The notes under the pieces: model-generated
Database searches by the model: none
Told to the model about the DNA's origin: nothing
The model's input: only the letters and a program-made list of their open reading frames with translations
Made by a program: the position numbers and the translations under genes
Assembly: GCA_004213555.1 (NCBI GenBank)
Contig: SHAP01000002.1
Coordinates: 236,548 to 300,547 of the forward strand
Direction: 5' to 3'
DNA from: Phycisphaeraceae bacterium
GTDB taxonomy: Bacteria > Planctomycetota > Phycisphaerae > Phycisphaerales > SM1A02
DNA: 64,000 bases
Shown here: positions 17,208-26,491 of the stretch, piece by piece
Numbering within the stretch: position 1 is the first letter of the stretch
Layout of the letters: every line of letters begins with the position of its first letter

Positions 17208-18242
17208 ATGCACATGACTTATTTGACCTTGATCTTGGCTTTCTCCTCTTTTGGTTGTTCCTCCATCGACGTGCTTGAGAACACCACTTCTATTGAGATT
17301 TCTCAATCCTGGTCCCAGATGCCATCGGGTTGGGTGTATCCAATTTCAATTTCAGTACCCGAATCCCCTCCGCCCCAAGAAGGCTTTCCGGTCTGCATCC
17401 TTCTTCATGGCAACGGTTCATCTGGCCCTCCGATGATCTCACAGTTTCGCTCTGTTTTGCCAGAGCATGCTTTGGTTGCGCCCAGCGGCTACGCGAACAG
17501 TTGGAATATCTGTGCTGAGTCCAGTGATGCTCCTGATTGGGAAATGATCAGGCAGTTGGTCGATCGACTCGCAAGCTTTCGCAACGTGAATGCTGACCGC
17601 ATTCAGATGTTGGGAATTTCAAACGGTGCTGCTTTGGTCAACACCATTTTTGCCATTCAACCACCAGTGCCCGTCGAAGCTTATGTCGCCGTGGTCTCCC
17701 ACCTCAACGAATCGCAGTACCACGACAATTCCTTTCACTCCCCTGATTCTCAGACGGATCCTGGGTTGCAATGGTGCGGATACACCAACGCCACCGTCCC
17801 AGCCTTGTCTCGTCGATACCTCAGTATGAGCAACGTAAACGATGGCATTGTCCCTTACGAAGGTGGTAGCTCCCCGGTTGGTGTGACGTTTTTATCTGCA
17901 ACCGATGCCATCTACAGAATTGCCCAAAGTCAAGGCTTCAACGGCGACGCTCTCTCTGGCCCGCAGCCCCAAGTTCCAGGAGAGCCAATTTGGGAATACG
18001 TCTACCTTGAAGGCCAAGTGACCCATCTCCGAGGCGTTGCACAACATGGCATGTCCCCGGGGCATGAGGCCTATGCGGAAGAATTCCTTTCCCGGCCTCC
18101 GATCACGAGATGCGTCGGCGACGAAGATGGCAACGGAGAAGTCGGATTCCAAGATCTCACTTTGATTTTGTCTTCTTGGGGGCCTGACATCGGGTTCGAT
18201 GAGCTGTTGCAAGTTCTTGGGAACTGGGGTGCCTGTCTTTAG
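17208..18242 (+). CDS. Secreted alpha/beta-hydrolase (esterase-like) with GC-type dockerin tail
   Basis: The 344-residue product starts with a hydrophobic leader (TYLTLILAFSSFGCSS), either a signal peptide or a weak lipobox before Cys. The body resembles PHB-depolymerase/feruloyl-esterase-like hydrolases: oxyanion strand VCILLHGNGSSGPP, nucleophile elbow LGISNGAAL (Ser in G-x-S-x-G), a candidate Asp in SNVNDGIVPY and a late His in VAQHGMSPGHEAY. The C-terminal 45 residues carry dockerin-like loops (DEDGNGEVGFQDLTLILSSW and a degenerate second repeat) ending in GACL. The start could be ATG 17208 or 17214. Substrate unknown; a polymer ester is inference. It is monocistronic. Confidence 0.87.
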   Translation: MHMTYLTLILAFSSFGCSSIDVLENTTSIEISQSWSQMPSGWVYPISISVPESPPPQEGFPVCILLHGNGSSGPPMISQFRSVLPEHALVAPSGYANSWNICAESSDAPDWEMIRQLVDRLASFRNVNADRIQMLGISNGAALVNTIFAIQPPVPVEAYVAVVSHLNESQYHDNSFHSPDSQTDPGLQWCGYTNATVPALSRRYLSMSNVNDGIVPYEGGSSPVGVTFLSATDAIYRIAQSQGFNGDALSGPQPQVPGEPIWEYVYLEGQVTHLRGVAQHGMSPGHEAYAEEFLSRPPITRCVGDEDGNGEVGFQDLTLILSSWGPDIGFDELLQVLGNWGACL

Positions 18243-18269
18243 GATTCCCCCCTGGATTGCCATGGCAAC

Positions 18270-18464
18270 TCACGAACTCGATTTGGCAAGCATGGAATTC
18301 AGCAACCAGATGAGAAGAGGTGTGCTTCCAAGGCCCAGCACCAGCATGACTTTGATGGCGTTGCTTTGAAATCGGTGGCTCTGCTTTCGAACAAAGAGGG
18401 CAAACCCAATTGGCAAAAGGATTTGCATAAACACAGCCATGCTTATGTTGATTTCGGCCATCAT
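18270..18464 (-). CDS. Possible small two-helix membrane protein
   Basis: The 64-residue frame encodes two hydrophobic helices (FMQILLPIGFALFV and VMLVLGLGSTPLLIWLL) separated by a basic loop (RKQSHRFQSN), a composition unlikely for a chance frame. It lies in the otherwise empty 18243-18630 gap. No good ribosome binding site is seen before ATGATG at 18464. I do not recognise a family. The remainder of the gap (18465-18630) shows only a small inverted repeat (AACGGCT/AGCCGTT, 18539-18554). Confidence 0.45.
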   Translation of the reverse strand: MMAEINISMAVFMQILLPIGFALFVRKQSHRFQSNAIKVMLVLGLGSTPLLIWLLNSMLAKSSS

Positions 18465-18630
18465 TTAACAGATCTTAGTGCTTTCCTTGGGGTTGATTCG
18501 GAACTGCGCTTCCCGGGCCCCGAATTTTGAATGCCCCAAACGGCTGGAGCCGTTGATTCTCAGCATTCTTGCCCAGACCCAAAGAAGAATCGATCTGAAG
18601 CCAGGATTCGCGCGGGCAAGCCCATAAAGA

Positions 18631-19398
18631 TCAACCGGTGGAGGTCATCATCATGTCTTGCGAGGTCAGCATTGTGTCAATGATTTCTCGATAGGCCCAA
18701 GCTTGATCTCGTGCCTCGTGCATGTCGACCACTCGATTGAACTCGCCCAAAAGCCGCTTGCGGGCTTTTTCTGGGATGCCCCAATTGTTTGTGTTGAGTA
18801 CGGCATCCAAGGCCGTGGCATACACGGCAGCGCAGCCGATGGGATCTCCCTCGTTGTACAGGGGGACTCCACGACGCAGTGCACGCTCCAAGAATGCTTG
18901 GCAAGGGGACATGGGGGGGGGAGGTGGCATCAGCACGCGATCGATCAAGTGCACGACGCCGTTCGAAGCGAACACGTCCGTGCTTTCGACCACGACGTCC
19001 TCGCCCACGAAGACCCGGCCGCGAACCAGATCAAGCTCAAGCGTTGTGCCCGCGAGCGTTTTCAATGAAGTCTCGCCAGAGAGGATTCGGTTGGCGTCGA
19101 ATCGACCGGCGACCACGTGGTGGGTCAGGATCCGAGTCAACACTGGCTTGGCTTCGGGTTGAAGGAGCGCTTGCAAGGCTTCCTCACCCAAGCGGCCAAA
19201 GGCAGCATCGGTCGGTGCGAAGACCGTGAAAGGACCGTCACCTGCCAACGCATCCACCAAGCCGGCGGCCTTGACAGCAGCCACCAAGGTGTCGAGTCGT
19301 TTGGACGCAACTGCAACCTCAGGAATGGAAGCCGTGTTTTGAAGGGCACCAGGCTCGGCAACGGTGAAGGCGAATGAAGCAAAAAGAGTGCTGAACAT
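18631..19398 (-). CDS. Secreted fasciclin (FAS1) domain protein
   Basis: The 255-residue product has a signal peptide (FSTLFASFAFTVAEPG). A single FAS1 domain at about 25-155 shows both family boxes: H1 (FTVFAPTDAAFGRL) and H2 (NGVVHLIDRVLMPP), plus LTHHVVAGRF. A proline run then leads to a C-terminal helical region of about 90 residues that I do not recognise (CQAFLERALRRGVPLYNEGD). FAS1 domains mediate adhesion. The ATG at 19398 is preferred over the GTG at 19434 because GAGG lies seven bases before it and it gives a clean signal peptide. It ends in a Met/Thr/Ser stretch. Confidence 0.9.
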   Translation of the reverse strand: MFSTLFASFAFTVAEPGALQNTASIPEVAVASKRLDTLVAAVKAAGLVDALAGDGPFTVFAPTDAAFGRLGEEALQALLQPEAKPVLTRILTHHVVAGRFDANRILSGETSLKTLAGTTLELDLVRGRVFVGEDVVVESTDVFASNGVVHLIDRVLMPPPPPMSPCQAFLERALRRGVPLYNEGDPIGCAAVYATALDAVLNTNNWGIPEKARKRLLGEFNRVVDMHEARDQAWAYREIIDTMLTSQDMMMTSTG

Positions 19399-19689
19399 GA
19401 GGAAGCCTCGGGTGATTAGGGGACTTAGGGACACGTCACGCTAGGCCTCGTCCAGACTGGTCGTTCAAAATCCTTTCTGCTGGGACTTGGTGCCGATGTG
19501 ACCACGCTGGCTAACCCAAAATCTCGGTGTTTTGATTTACGGTGAGGCAGCCCCTTGAATTGCCAAGCGAATCCACTCTTTGAGGGCTTTTTGCTGAATC
19601 TCCGATCCTGCTCTTTGGGTATCTTGCCCATCCAACTTCCTTCATGTTTCAGATCCCAACCATGTGTTCACTTCTATCGAGGCCCTCCC
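19399..19689. promoter_or_regulatory. Divergent intergenic region, no gene seen
   Basis: This 291-bp stretch lies between the divergently transcribed fasciclin and HMA-MauE genes and must hold both promoters. An open frame runs through its right half in phase with the HMA gene, but the encoded sequence has no conserved features. I see no confident promoter hexamers or riboswitch fold. Confidence 0.35.
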
Positions 19690-20457
19690 ATGCGTCAATA
19701 TCTCATGAACATCAAGGGCATGCGCTGCAACGCTTGCTCAGCCAAAGTGCATGGTGCGCTTTCGTCTCTCGCTGCGGTTCACGCCGTTGAGGTTGACCAC
19801 CAACGTGACCGCGCGGTGGTCTCGACAACTGCAGACCTCCATGATCGAGAGGTCCAATTGGTTCTTTCCGAAGCCGGAGGATTTGCTTTGGTTGACATGG
19901 AGGCGGGAGCGGTTGCCCCGTCCAGTGTTGGCGTCCCTTTGACCACAGACAAGTCTGACTCTTCGGCCGAGGAAAATACTCCCCAAAGCCTGTTCCCATT
20001 GTTCTTGATTGTGGGTTACATCTTCACAGTCACGCTGCTGATCGCTTGGGCATCCTCCGAGTGGTCCTTGAGCACCATGATGCGTCATTTCATGGCAGGT
20101 TTTTTCTTGGTTTTCTCCTTCTTCAAATTTCTTGACACGTCGGGATTCGCGTCGGCATTCAGGATGTACGACCCCTTGGCCAAAGCAATCCCTGGTTGGT
20201 CTTGGATTTACCCATATGTCGAGTTGTTGCTTGGCGTCGCATACTTGTTGTCGTGGCAACCGTTGGCAACCAATGCTGTCACTCTCGTTCTGATGTCTGT
20301 TGGTGGGGTGGGCGTGATGCAATCGCTTTTGCAAAAGAAAACCATTCGATGTGCTTGTTTGGGGACAGCTTTGAATCTTCCTATGACCAAAGTCACGCTG
20401 GTTGAAAACGGAACCATGGCCGCAATGGCGGCACTTATGTTGGCTCGTTCAATTTGA
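19690..20457 (+). CDS. HMA metal-binding domain fused to MauE-like membrane domain
   Basis: The 255-residue protein starts with a heavy-metal-associated domain at about 1-65 with the copper-binding pair C13-x-x-C16 (GMRCNACSAK). A low-complexity linker is followed by four transmembrane helices typical of the MauE/DoxX-like family (LFPLFLIVGYIFTVTLLIAW, FMAGFFLVFSFFKFLD, YVELLLGVAYLLSW, AVTLVLMSVGGVGVM) and the conserved cytoplasmic motif IRCACLGTALNLPMTKVTLV. MauE-like proteins are thought to support redox or metal delivery for periplasmic enzymes. The start is the ATG at 19690, where HMA homology begins. It is monocistronic and ends at a strong hairpin. Confidence 0.87.
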   Translation: MRQYLMNIKGMRCNACSAKVHGALSSLAAVHAVEVDHQRDRAVVSTTADLHDREVQLVLSEAGGFALVDMEAGAVAPSSVGVPLTTDKSDSSAEENTPQSLFPLFLIVGYIFTVTLLIAWASSEWSLSTMMRHFMAGFFLVFSFFKFLDTSGFASAFRMYDPLAKAIPGWSWIYPYVELLLGVAYLLSWQPLATNAVTLVLMSVGGVGVMQSLLQKKTIRCACLGTALNLPMTKVTLVENGTMAAMAALMLARSI

Positions 20458-20597
20458 CTTTGAACTCCACGATTCAATCGCCAGGTGATCAATCCACACA
20501 TCCAGTCCAAGTTGAGGCTGCGACTTGGGATAATGACACCAGATTTTGCCGCGATGAGACGTCTTCGCTTGGCGTATCCGGTTTGACCCATGAAGTG

Positions 20598-20632
20598 AAA
20601 CCCGCAGTTGTGAACTGCGGGTTTTGGGTTTT
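20598..20632. terminator. Bidirectional terminator between convergent genes
   Basis: A perfect 12-bp stem (20598-20609 with 20613-20624) closes on a 3-base GTG loop and ends in T-rich sequence (TTTTGGGTTTT). It lies between the + strand stop at 20457 and the - strand stop at 20657. In the reverse orientation the stem is also preceded by an A-rich side, so it may serve both genes. Confidence 0.85.
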
Positions 20633-20656
20633 GACATGGTCGTGTAGAGGAGTTGA

Positions 20657-21556
20657 TTACGGATTGGCAAATTCTTCGGGTGCGGGCACACCGAAGTAGA
20701 AATCCTCTCGCCAGTCGCTTCGAGCGATGGCGTCTGTGTGACCATCAACCCAAAGGGTGACCGTGCGATCTCCGACGTGCCGGAAGCATTCTTTCCAGTG
20801 CTGGCTCCATTCGGGCATGTCTGCACCGTTAATGAGGCCGTCCCCGTTGGCATCCCAGCAGTGGTCTCCGGAACCTTCGATTCTTGCTTCGAGATGGGAA
20901 TGGCAAACCAAGGCTTTGTCAGGGTGCTTGAGTCCACTGAGGGCTCGACCCTGACCGGCCCGGGCTCCACTTCGGTAAAAGAGGCAGATGCGGCGACCAC
21001 TGGAGTCGTCGTACCACCCTCGTGGAGGTGCGTTGAAAGGAGTGTTTTTGTTGACTGCGTTCAGTCCGAATGACAAGTACCACTTGTCGATGCATGGATT
21101 GGGTTCGGCTGGCGAGCCATTGAAGTTGTTGTCTGGAAAGTCCATCGGAATGTCCGCGGTGTCAACGTCGGCATACTTTGTCATTGGGTCATGCCATGCC
21201 TCTTTGCCAATGCCGGTGAACTCAGCCAAAGGCAGGCCCCAATAGGCGGCTCCTGGTGCTGATTTGTAGTCCCAAGGTTTGCTGCAGTTGAGTGCTTCGG
21301 GAGCAGCGTTCGTTTGCGGCGCGAGCCAACGACCAAGGTTGTATTTGTTGTCGATGAACCGATCTTTATTTTGGTTCTGATACTTGGCAACGGCGGTGCC
21401 AATTTGCCGCAAGTTGGAACTTGCAGTTGTGGTTTTGGCGTTGTTCCGAGCGGTTCCTATTGCCGGAAGCAAGATTGCCGAAAGCACGCCAATGACCGCG
21501 ATGACCACCAGCAACTCGATGATTGTGAATGCACGTTGTTGTTTTGTATGACGCAT
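20657..21556 (-). CDS. Type II secretion/pseudopilin-like protein with prepilin N-terminus and EF-hand-like loop
   Basis: The 299-residue product starts at ATG 21556 with GGAG eight bases upstream. The N-terminus is a class III prepilin signal: basic leader MRHTKQQRA, cleavage before F10, Glu at mature position 5 and a long hydrophobic helix (TIIELLVVIAVIGVLSAILL). The body resembles planctomycete prepilin-type proteins that end in a variant ExDG-like region (TVTLWVDGHTDAIARSDW). Residues about 228-247 hold a Cys-flanked calcium loop (CWDANGDGLINGADMPEW) like the dockerin repeats of other proteins here. Cleavage after Ala rather than Gly is slightly unusual. These proteins are assembled at or exported to the cell surface; the role is unknown. 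Confidence 0.87.
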   Translation of the reverse strand: MRHTKQQRAFTIIELLVVIAVIGVLSAILLPAIGTARNNAKTTTASSNLRQIGTAVAKYQNQNKDRFIDNKYNLGRWLAPQTNAAPEALNCSKPWDYKSAPGAAYWGLPLAEFTGIGKEAWHDPMTKYADVDTADIPMDFPDNNFNGSPAEPNPCIDKWYLSFGLNAVNKNTPFNAPPRGWYDDSSGRRICLFYRSGARAGQGRALSGLKHPDKALVCHSHLEARIEGSGDHCWDANGDGLINGADMPEWSQHWKECFRHVGDRTVTLWVDGHTDAIARSDWREDFYFGVPAPEEFANP

Positions 21557-21646
21557 GAAGCAACTCCAGACAGCCGACCTCGGCTGAGGACAAAGAGTTG
21601 GAGCGAAAATCACACCAAATTCGCCCCGGCTCTGTATATCGACGCT

Positions 21647-22471
21647 TCAGTTCGTCGGGTCTGAATTCGAGGCGGGGGGGGCTTGAGGTTCGCTCTTACC
21701 GGACGCTTTTTGTGGGCTGGGCAAGAGTTCTCGCACAAACCTTGCCGCTTTGGTGGGTTGGTCGGTGTTGATGAGGCCTACACCACAATCGAGAAGAGTC
21801 TTCCAAGCTTCCGGCGTATCCGGGGTTGCCCACAATCGAAGCAGGCGACCTTCCTCTTTGACCCGCTTGGAAAGTGAGCGAAGCTTGGTTTGCTGCTCGG
21901 GGGCCAGTGTTCCCAGCCCAGACCATCGGAAGCGGCTGCGGAATGATTGGCTGATCAACGGCTTTTCAAGAAAGGAATGCTGACTGCCAAGTCCGTTGAC
22001 CCGTCCGTCGATGCCGCAAGGGGCTTCTTTTCGGCCGGCCCCTGAGCCGGAGACTGCCAGCAAAACACCTCCTTCCCCTTGGTGAAGGCCGGCCGGGGCT
22101 TTCAAGATGTCTGCGAAGTTTTGGAGAACCGCTTCCAAGGTCGACTTGCTGGAGCCCCACTCGGTTTTGAGGTCCACCAGCAGAATCAAGGGGCGATGGT
22201 CTTGGGGGTACACGCGGTTTCTCGCCCGAACAATGTCGGCCAGAGGTGACAGGTACATCGAGGTCAGGGTTCGTTCATCTGTTACTTCTCCAGGCCCGTG
22301 TCCAACCAAGAGTTCTCCTCCACGGATCAAGACATCTGCTTCAATGGACAAGCAACCTGCTTCAAGGGCTTCCTCCAGAGGCCGGCTCCGCCAATAGTCG
22401 TTGTGGGAATGGACGGGGACCGCGGTCTCAGCGGTCGGAGGGAGGCACAAAATAGCGGTGAGCATCAACAT
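21647..22471 (-). CDS. Secreted glycerophosphodiester phosphodiesterase-like (AIM6 family) protein
   Basis: The 274-residue product has a short signal peptide (MLMLTAILCLPPTAETA), then the PLC-like/GDPD TIM-barrel start. That start has HSHNDYWRSRPLEEALEAGC with catalytic-type His pair, the metal-binding SIEADVLIRGGELLVGH, a strand LILLVDLKTEWG and a last strand WATPDTPEAWKTLLDCGVGL. This pattern fits the AIM6/PI-PLC-like GDPD branch, which hydrolyses phosphodiesters. The Pro/Ser-rich C-terminus (about 250-274) looks disordered. It follows putA by 33 bases and may be co-transcribed with it. Confidence 0.82.
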   Translation of the reverse strand: MLMLTAILCLPPTAETAVPVHSHNDYWRSRPLEEALEAGCLSIEADVLIRGGELLVGHGPGEVTDERTLTSMYLSPLADIVRARNRVYPQDHRPLILLVDLKTEWGSSKSTLEAVLQNFADILKAPAGLHQGEGGVLLAVSGSGAGRKEAPCGIDGRVNGLGSQHSFLEKPLISQSFRSRFRWSGLGTLAPEQQTKLRSLSKRVKEEGRLLRLWATPDTPEAWKTLLDCGVGLINTDQPTKAARFVRELLPSPQKASGKSEPQAPPASNSDPTN

Positions 22472-22504
22472 CTTTAATTTCTCGCTTGGAAGGTCTGAGG
22501 TGGT

Positions 22505-25498
22505 TTAGCCCAACCCGGGAGCAAAGCCACGACGCATCGTGTTTTCCGTGATCACGCGTGGTTCGACAAACTGCAACAAGTAATCACGACCGCCGGCTTT
22601 GGATCCAACGCCACTCATTCCCGCCCCACCAAAAGGCTGGCGGCCCACAATTGCGCCCGTGATGCTTCGGTTGAGGTAAAGATTCCCGACACGGAAATCT
22701 CGTCGGGCTTGGGTGAGGTGGGCGGGCTTCCGGCTGTAGACCCCACCAGTCAGGCGGTATCGACCGTCATTGGCCAACTCCAGCGCGTGCTCGAAGTCCC
22801 GGGCTCGTATCAGTCCCAAGACGGGGCCAAAAATCTCTTCTTGCATAAGTTTGGACTTTGGATCATCCGTCACGAAGACATGCGGCGCGATGTAAGACCG
22901 CCCTGGCATCAGGCCCTCCTCGGGGAGTTCCATGCCAAGAACCAATTGGTCGGAATGCTTGGCGGCTTCGATCCGCTGTCGAATCATGACGGCTGCGTCC
23001 TCGTCGATGACAGGCCCAACATCCGTGCTCGGCGAACGAGGGTCGCCAATGATCAGGGCCTCGGTTGCGCCAATAAATCGTTCCAAAAACTCATCCCAGG
23101 TTTCATCCACCACAATGCAGCGGGAACAGGCTGAGCACTTCTGGCCTTGGAATCCGAAGGCACTGGCTCTGACGCCAAGCACCGCCTCATCTAGATCCGC
23201 AGAGGCATCAACAATGATGGCGTTTTTGCCGCCCATTTCACAAACGACCTTTTTGACCTGGGTTTGCGCCTCGTTGGTCAATCCTGCGGTTTCGATGATG
23301 TTGAGGCCAACCGCTTTGGAACCAGTGAATGCGATCAATGCAACGCGAGGGTCGCTGACCAATTGCACACCCACAGTCTCTCCGCGGCCCGGCAGAAAGT
23401 GCAACACGTCTGCGGGAGCTCCAGCTTCACGCAGGATGTCGAAGAGCATCCGGGCGATCCCCATGGTTTGCTCGGCTGGCTTCATGAGAACGGGGTTGCC
23501 CGTGACCAAGGCGGCGACTGACATGCCACACAAGATCGCCAAAGGGAAGTTCCACGGTGCGATGACAGCGCAGGGGCCGCGGCCCTCGTGGATGAGTGCA
23601 TTGTGTTCTCCAACATACTCGCCGAGTCGTTGCTCTTCGAACAACTGAATGGCTTCGCGGGCGTAGAACTCACAGAAGTCGATGGCTTCACAGGTTTCCG
23701 CATCGGCATCGCGCCAGCCTTTGCCATTTTCATGAACGATCACGGCCGTCAGTACGTCGCGCCGAGCACGCATGATGGCTGCCGCTTGGGTGAGGACTCT
23801 TGCCCGGGCTCTTGGATCCTCGTCTCGCCAACTGGGGAACGCCTTGTGGGCGGTGGCAAGCGCGTTTTCAGTGTCATCGTTTGTGGCGTCCACCGGTTGA
23901 TGGGGCACGGTGGTGGTTTCGATGGCCGTTTGGAACGCGGTTCGAACCGCTTCGTGAGCGAAATCGCGTGGGGGTTCGTTCACATACGGTCGATCATCAC
24001 CAACTCCTTTGACGGCTGGGGTCAATCGGTGTCGTTCGGACGCGGTGTCCAACAGAACTTCGCCAGGATCAGACTGGGTGTGGGTGACATGTGGTGATGC
24101 GAGCAACTTGCTGGGATCGGGTTTTTCCGAACCAGCGGCAAGCAACCATGACTCATTGGAAGTGTTTTCCAGCAACCTCCGCACCAAGTAGGCCATGCCT
24201 GGAATCATCTCTCCCACGGGGACGTACTCACGGAGTCGCAGTCCTTCGTCCACACTGGCGGCCTTGAGTTCATCGGCCATGCCGTAGAGCATTTGCAATT
24301 CCAAAGCTGACTCGGGAAGGTTCAAGTGCTCGCAGGAAGCCAGTGCGAATCCGATGGATCGAGCATTGTGAGAGCCCAGAGCAAGTTTGATACCACCTTC
24401 GTCGGTGGATCGTGGGGTGGATTGGAGGAATTGCCAAGCCATTCGTTCGAAGCACGCGTCACTGTCTTGTTTTCGGCTCCATACGGGAACGGGCCAGCCC
24501 ATCTCTTCGGCATGGATGGTCTCGTAATCCCAATACGCGCCTTTCACCAAACGAACGGTCAGTCTTCGGCCCGTGGCTTTGGCCCAATCGATCATGCTTT
24601 GGGCGTCGTCGCTGCCGGATCTGAGATAAGCCTGCATGGCCATCCCGGCGGGGAAGTCTTCCAGTTCACAGGCTCGGCGCACCAATTCAAGCGTGAGGTC
24701 TTTGGACTCGTGCGATTCCATATCAAAGTTGATAAGAACGTTGTGTTTGGCCGCCGCTTTCAGAATGGGCCGCATTCTGAACAACAAGTCTCGAATCGAA
24801 CCCTCAGTATCAATGGGGTCAAGGGTTGCTGACAAGGAACTGATTTTTACCGAGACGTTCGCGCGGGGCACTGACTCGATGTGGTCGTGGTCAAGACGCT
24901 GGTTGGGTTCCCATGTGGAGGCAATCGTGGCCAGTCCCTCAATCATGTCGAGATATCGCTGCAGATACACTTCGGCCTCAGCGTCACGGACACACGCCTC
25001 ACCCAAGATATCCACCGAGAACCCAATCCCACTCTTCCAAAGTTTGCTCAGACTCTTCTTGGCGCTTTCGGCATCGACCCCGGCAATGAATTGCTTGCCC
25101 ATGGTCTCGACTTGGCTCGTCACCGCGCTGCGAAAGACTCCCTTGGCAAGACCGCCTGCAGAAACGGCGGTGCCCAAAAATGGAGGCAACTTCACACCGG
25201 GCTGCGTCAGATAGTCCATGAGATGTTCGTGTACCGACTCTGGTGTATTCAGTCGTGGAAAGACGTCTACGAATCGGAACAACTGCACCTTGAACGCCTC
25301 GTCCTTCAGCGTCCACTGCATGAGTTTGTCTTGCCACAGCCCACTGGAGAGCAGCCCACCTCGATGGCGTTGGCTGGCCTCCAAAATCCGAAGTCCGTGT
25401 TGGGCCACCAATTTTTCGGAGGGGCCAGCCCCAAGGCCGCCACCGGTATTGACGGCAGTGGGTGAGGTTGGTTTCGGACGGCGAGAGAAGAGACCCAT
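22505..25498 (-). CDS. putA: Bifunctional proline dehydrogenase / L-glutamate-gamma-semialdehyde dehydrogenase
   Basis: The 997-residue enzyme oxidises proline to glutamate in two coupled steps. The N-terminal half holds the FAD-binding proline dehydrogenase barrel (NVSVKISSLSATLDPID, AMQAYLRSGSDDAQSMIDWA, RLVKGAYWDYETIHAEEMGW). The C-terminal half is an NAD-dependent P5C dehydrogenase (VIAPWNFPLAILCGMSVAAL, IAFTGSKAVGLNII, catalytic Cys near 788 in FGFQGQKCSACSR, and EEIFGPVLGL). There is no N-terminal ribbon-helix-helix DNA-binding domain, so it is a non-regulatory PutA. The ATG at 25498 has GGAG upstream and is preferred over the GTG at 25519. It lies in a - strand run with the ATP-grasp and GDPD genes. 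Confidence 0.96.
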   Translation of the reverse strand: MGLFSRRPKPTSPTAVNTGGGLGAGPSEKLVAQHGLRILEASQRHRGGLLSSGLWQDKLMQWTLKDEAFKVQLFRFVDVFPRLNTPESVHEHLMDYLTQPGVKLPPFLGTAVSAGGLAKGVFRSAVTSQVETMGKQFIAGVDAESAKKSLSKLWKSGIGFSVDILGEACVRDAEAEVYLQRYLDMIEGLATIASTWEPNQRLDHDHIESVPRANVSVKISSLSATLDPIDTEGSIRDLLFRMRPILKAAAKHNVLINFDMESHESKDLTLELVRRACELEDFPAGMAMQAYLRSGSDDAQSMIDWAKATGRRLTVRLVKGAYWDYETIHAEEMGWPVPVWSRKQDSDACFERMAWQFLQSTPRSTDEGGIKLALGSHNARSIGFALASCEHLNLPESALELQMLYGMADELKAASVDEGLRLREYVPVGEMIPGMAYLVRRLLENTSNESWLLAAGSEKPDPSKLLASPHVTHTQSDPGEVLLDTASERHRLTPAVKGVGDDRPYVNEPPRDFAHEAVRTAFQTAIETTTVPHQPVDATNDDTENALATAHKAFPSWRDEDPRARARVLTQAAAIMRARRDVLTAVIVHENGKGWRDADAETCEAIDFCEFYAREAIQLFEEQRLGEYVGEHNALIHEGRGPCAVIAPWNFPLAILCGMSVAALVTGNPVLMKPAEQTMGIARMLFDILREAGAPADVLHFLPGRGETVGVQLVSDPRVALIAFTGSKAVGLNIIETAGLTNEAQTQVKKVVCEMGGKNAIIVDASADLDEAVLGVRASAFGFQGQKCSACSRCIVVDETWDEFLERFIGATEALIIGDPRSPSTDVGPVIDEDAAVMIRQRIEAAKHSDQLVLGMELPEEGLMPGRSYIAPHVFVTDDPKSKLMQEEIFGPVLGLIRARDFEHALELANDGRYRLTGGVYSRKPAHLTQARRDFRVGNLYLNRSITGAIVGRQPFGGAGMSGVGSKAGGRDYLLQFVEPRVITENTMRRGFAPGLG

Positions 25499-25563
25499 GA
25501 GCGCTCCACATCGGGCCACGAAGCAACGTGGCTCTGCCGGAAAAGTATAGGTTGCGCTTGCTT

Positions 25564-26436
25564 TCAGCCGCGTGCTTGCGCCAGCAGAACATCAGCCAGC
25601 CGGGTGATTTGCTCCGCGGGCGCGTGCCGAAGGAACAAACTTGGTTCGAGCATTTCCAATTCGATCACACACCAGCCGTGTTCTGGGTCCCGCAGCAGGT
25701 CAACCCGAGCGTAAGTCCACCCACCAGGGGCGACGGCCACGGCTCGATGGGCGATGTCCAAGACCTCTCGAGGGGGCTGCCAAGGCTTGTCTTTCGCGCC
25801 AAAATCATCCTGAACCCGGTAATCCCCCGGCACGGGAATTTTCTGCACGCCATGGGATGGTTTTCCGCCCCAAAAGAGCACGGAATATTCGCCTTCGACC
25901 ATCACCGAGGGGCAAAAAGGTTGGAGCAACACTTCATCAAAGGTTTGAAGCAGAGATTCTGCGTGTTGTCGGGCCACGCCAGTTTCGCTGGGTACAGAAA
26001 ATGGAAGGGTGCCGCTGGCGGTTGCGCCAATGGCTGGCTTCAAAAAAGCTTGCTCTCGTCCAAAGTGGGCGGCCTCCTGAATGGCATGGAGGTTCTGAGC
26101 GGTCAGCCAGATGGTGGGCATGGTGGGGATCCCGGCTTTGGCCAGGTCACGCAAATATCTTTTGTGCATGTTCCAACGCAGCGTCGAGGCGGGATTGCAC
26201 AGGTTGCCGTCGCGTTCTCGGGCATCGATCCACTTGGCGAAGGCGTCGGGATGTTCTTGGTAGTTCCAAGTCAAGCGGGGGACCACAAGATCGTACGAGC
26301 TCCAATTGGCGTTCTCTTCCCAGTTGGGGGTCTCCAGATGGATGCCAAGTCGGCGCAGGGCGGTGTGCAGGGGTTGGTCATCCACTTCCCATTCGGGCAA
26401 ATTTTGGCAGCGAGCTAGGGCCAGACGGGTCTTCAT
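25564..26436 (-). CDS. ATP-grasp ligase resembling cycloserine-pathway DcsG
   Basis: The 290-residue cytoplasmic enzyme has the pattern of small ATP-grasp ligases. The N-terminal part has [20 protein letters not shown] and [20 protein letters not shown]. The ATP-binding core follows ([40 protein letters not shown]), and the metal-binding end carries [21 protein letters not shown]. The phrase 'RxTWNY...NP...RWN.HK.YL' is shared with DcsG-like O-ureido-serine cyclo-ligases and RimK-like enzymes. The actual substrate is unknown. The start is ATG 26436, because upstream sequence antisense to guaA is not homologous. It is divergent from guaA with 55 bases between the starts. Confidence 0.8.
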   Translation of the reverse strand: MKTRLALARCQNLPEWEVDDQPLHTALRRLGIHLETPNWEENANWSSYDLVVPRLTWNYQEHPDAFAKWIDARERDGNLCNPASTLRWNMHKRYLRDLAKAGIPTMPTIWLTAQNLHAIQEAAHFGREQAFLKPAIGATASGTLPFSVPSETGVARQHAESLLQTFDEVLLQPFCPSVMVEGEYSVLFWGGKPSHGVQKIPVPGDYRVQDDFGAKDKPWQPPREVLDIAHRAVAVAPGGWTYARVDLLRDPEHGWCVIELEMLEPSLFLRHAPAEQITRLADVLLAQARG

Positions 26437-26491
26437 GCGTTCGAGGGTATCCTGTGCGGTCTTCCAAGACGATCGATTCCCTGGAGTACCC

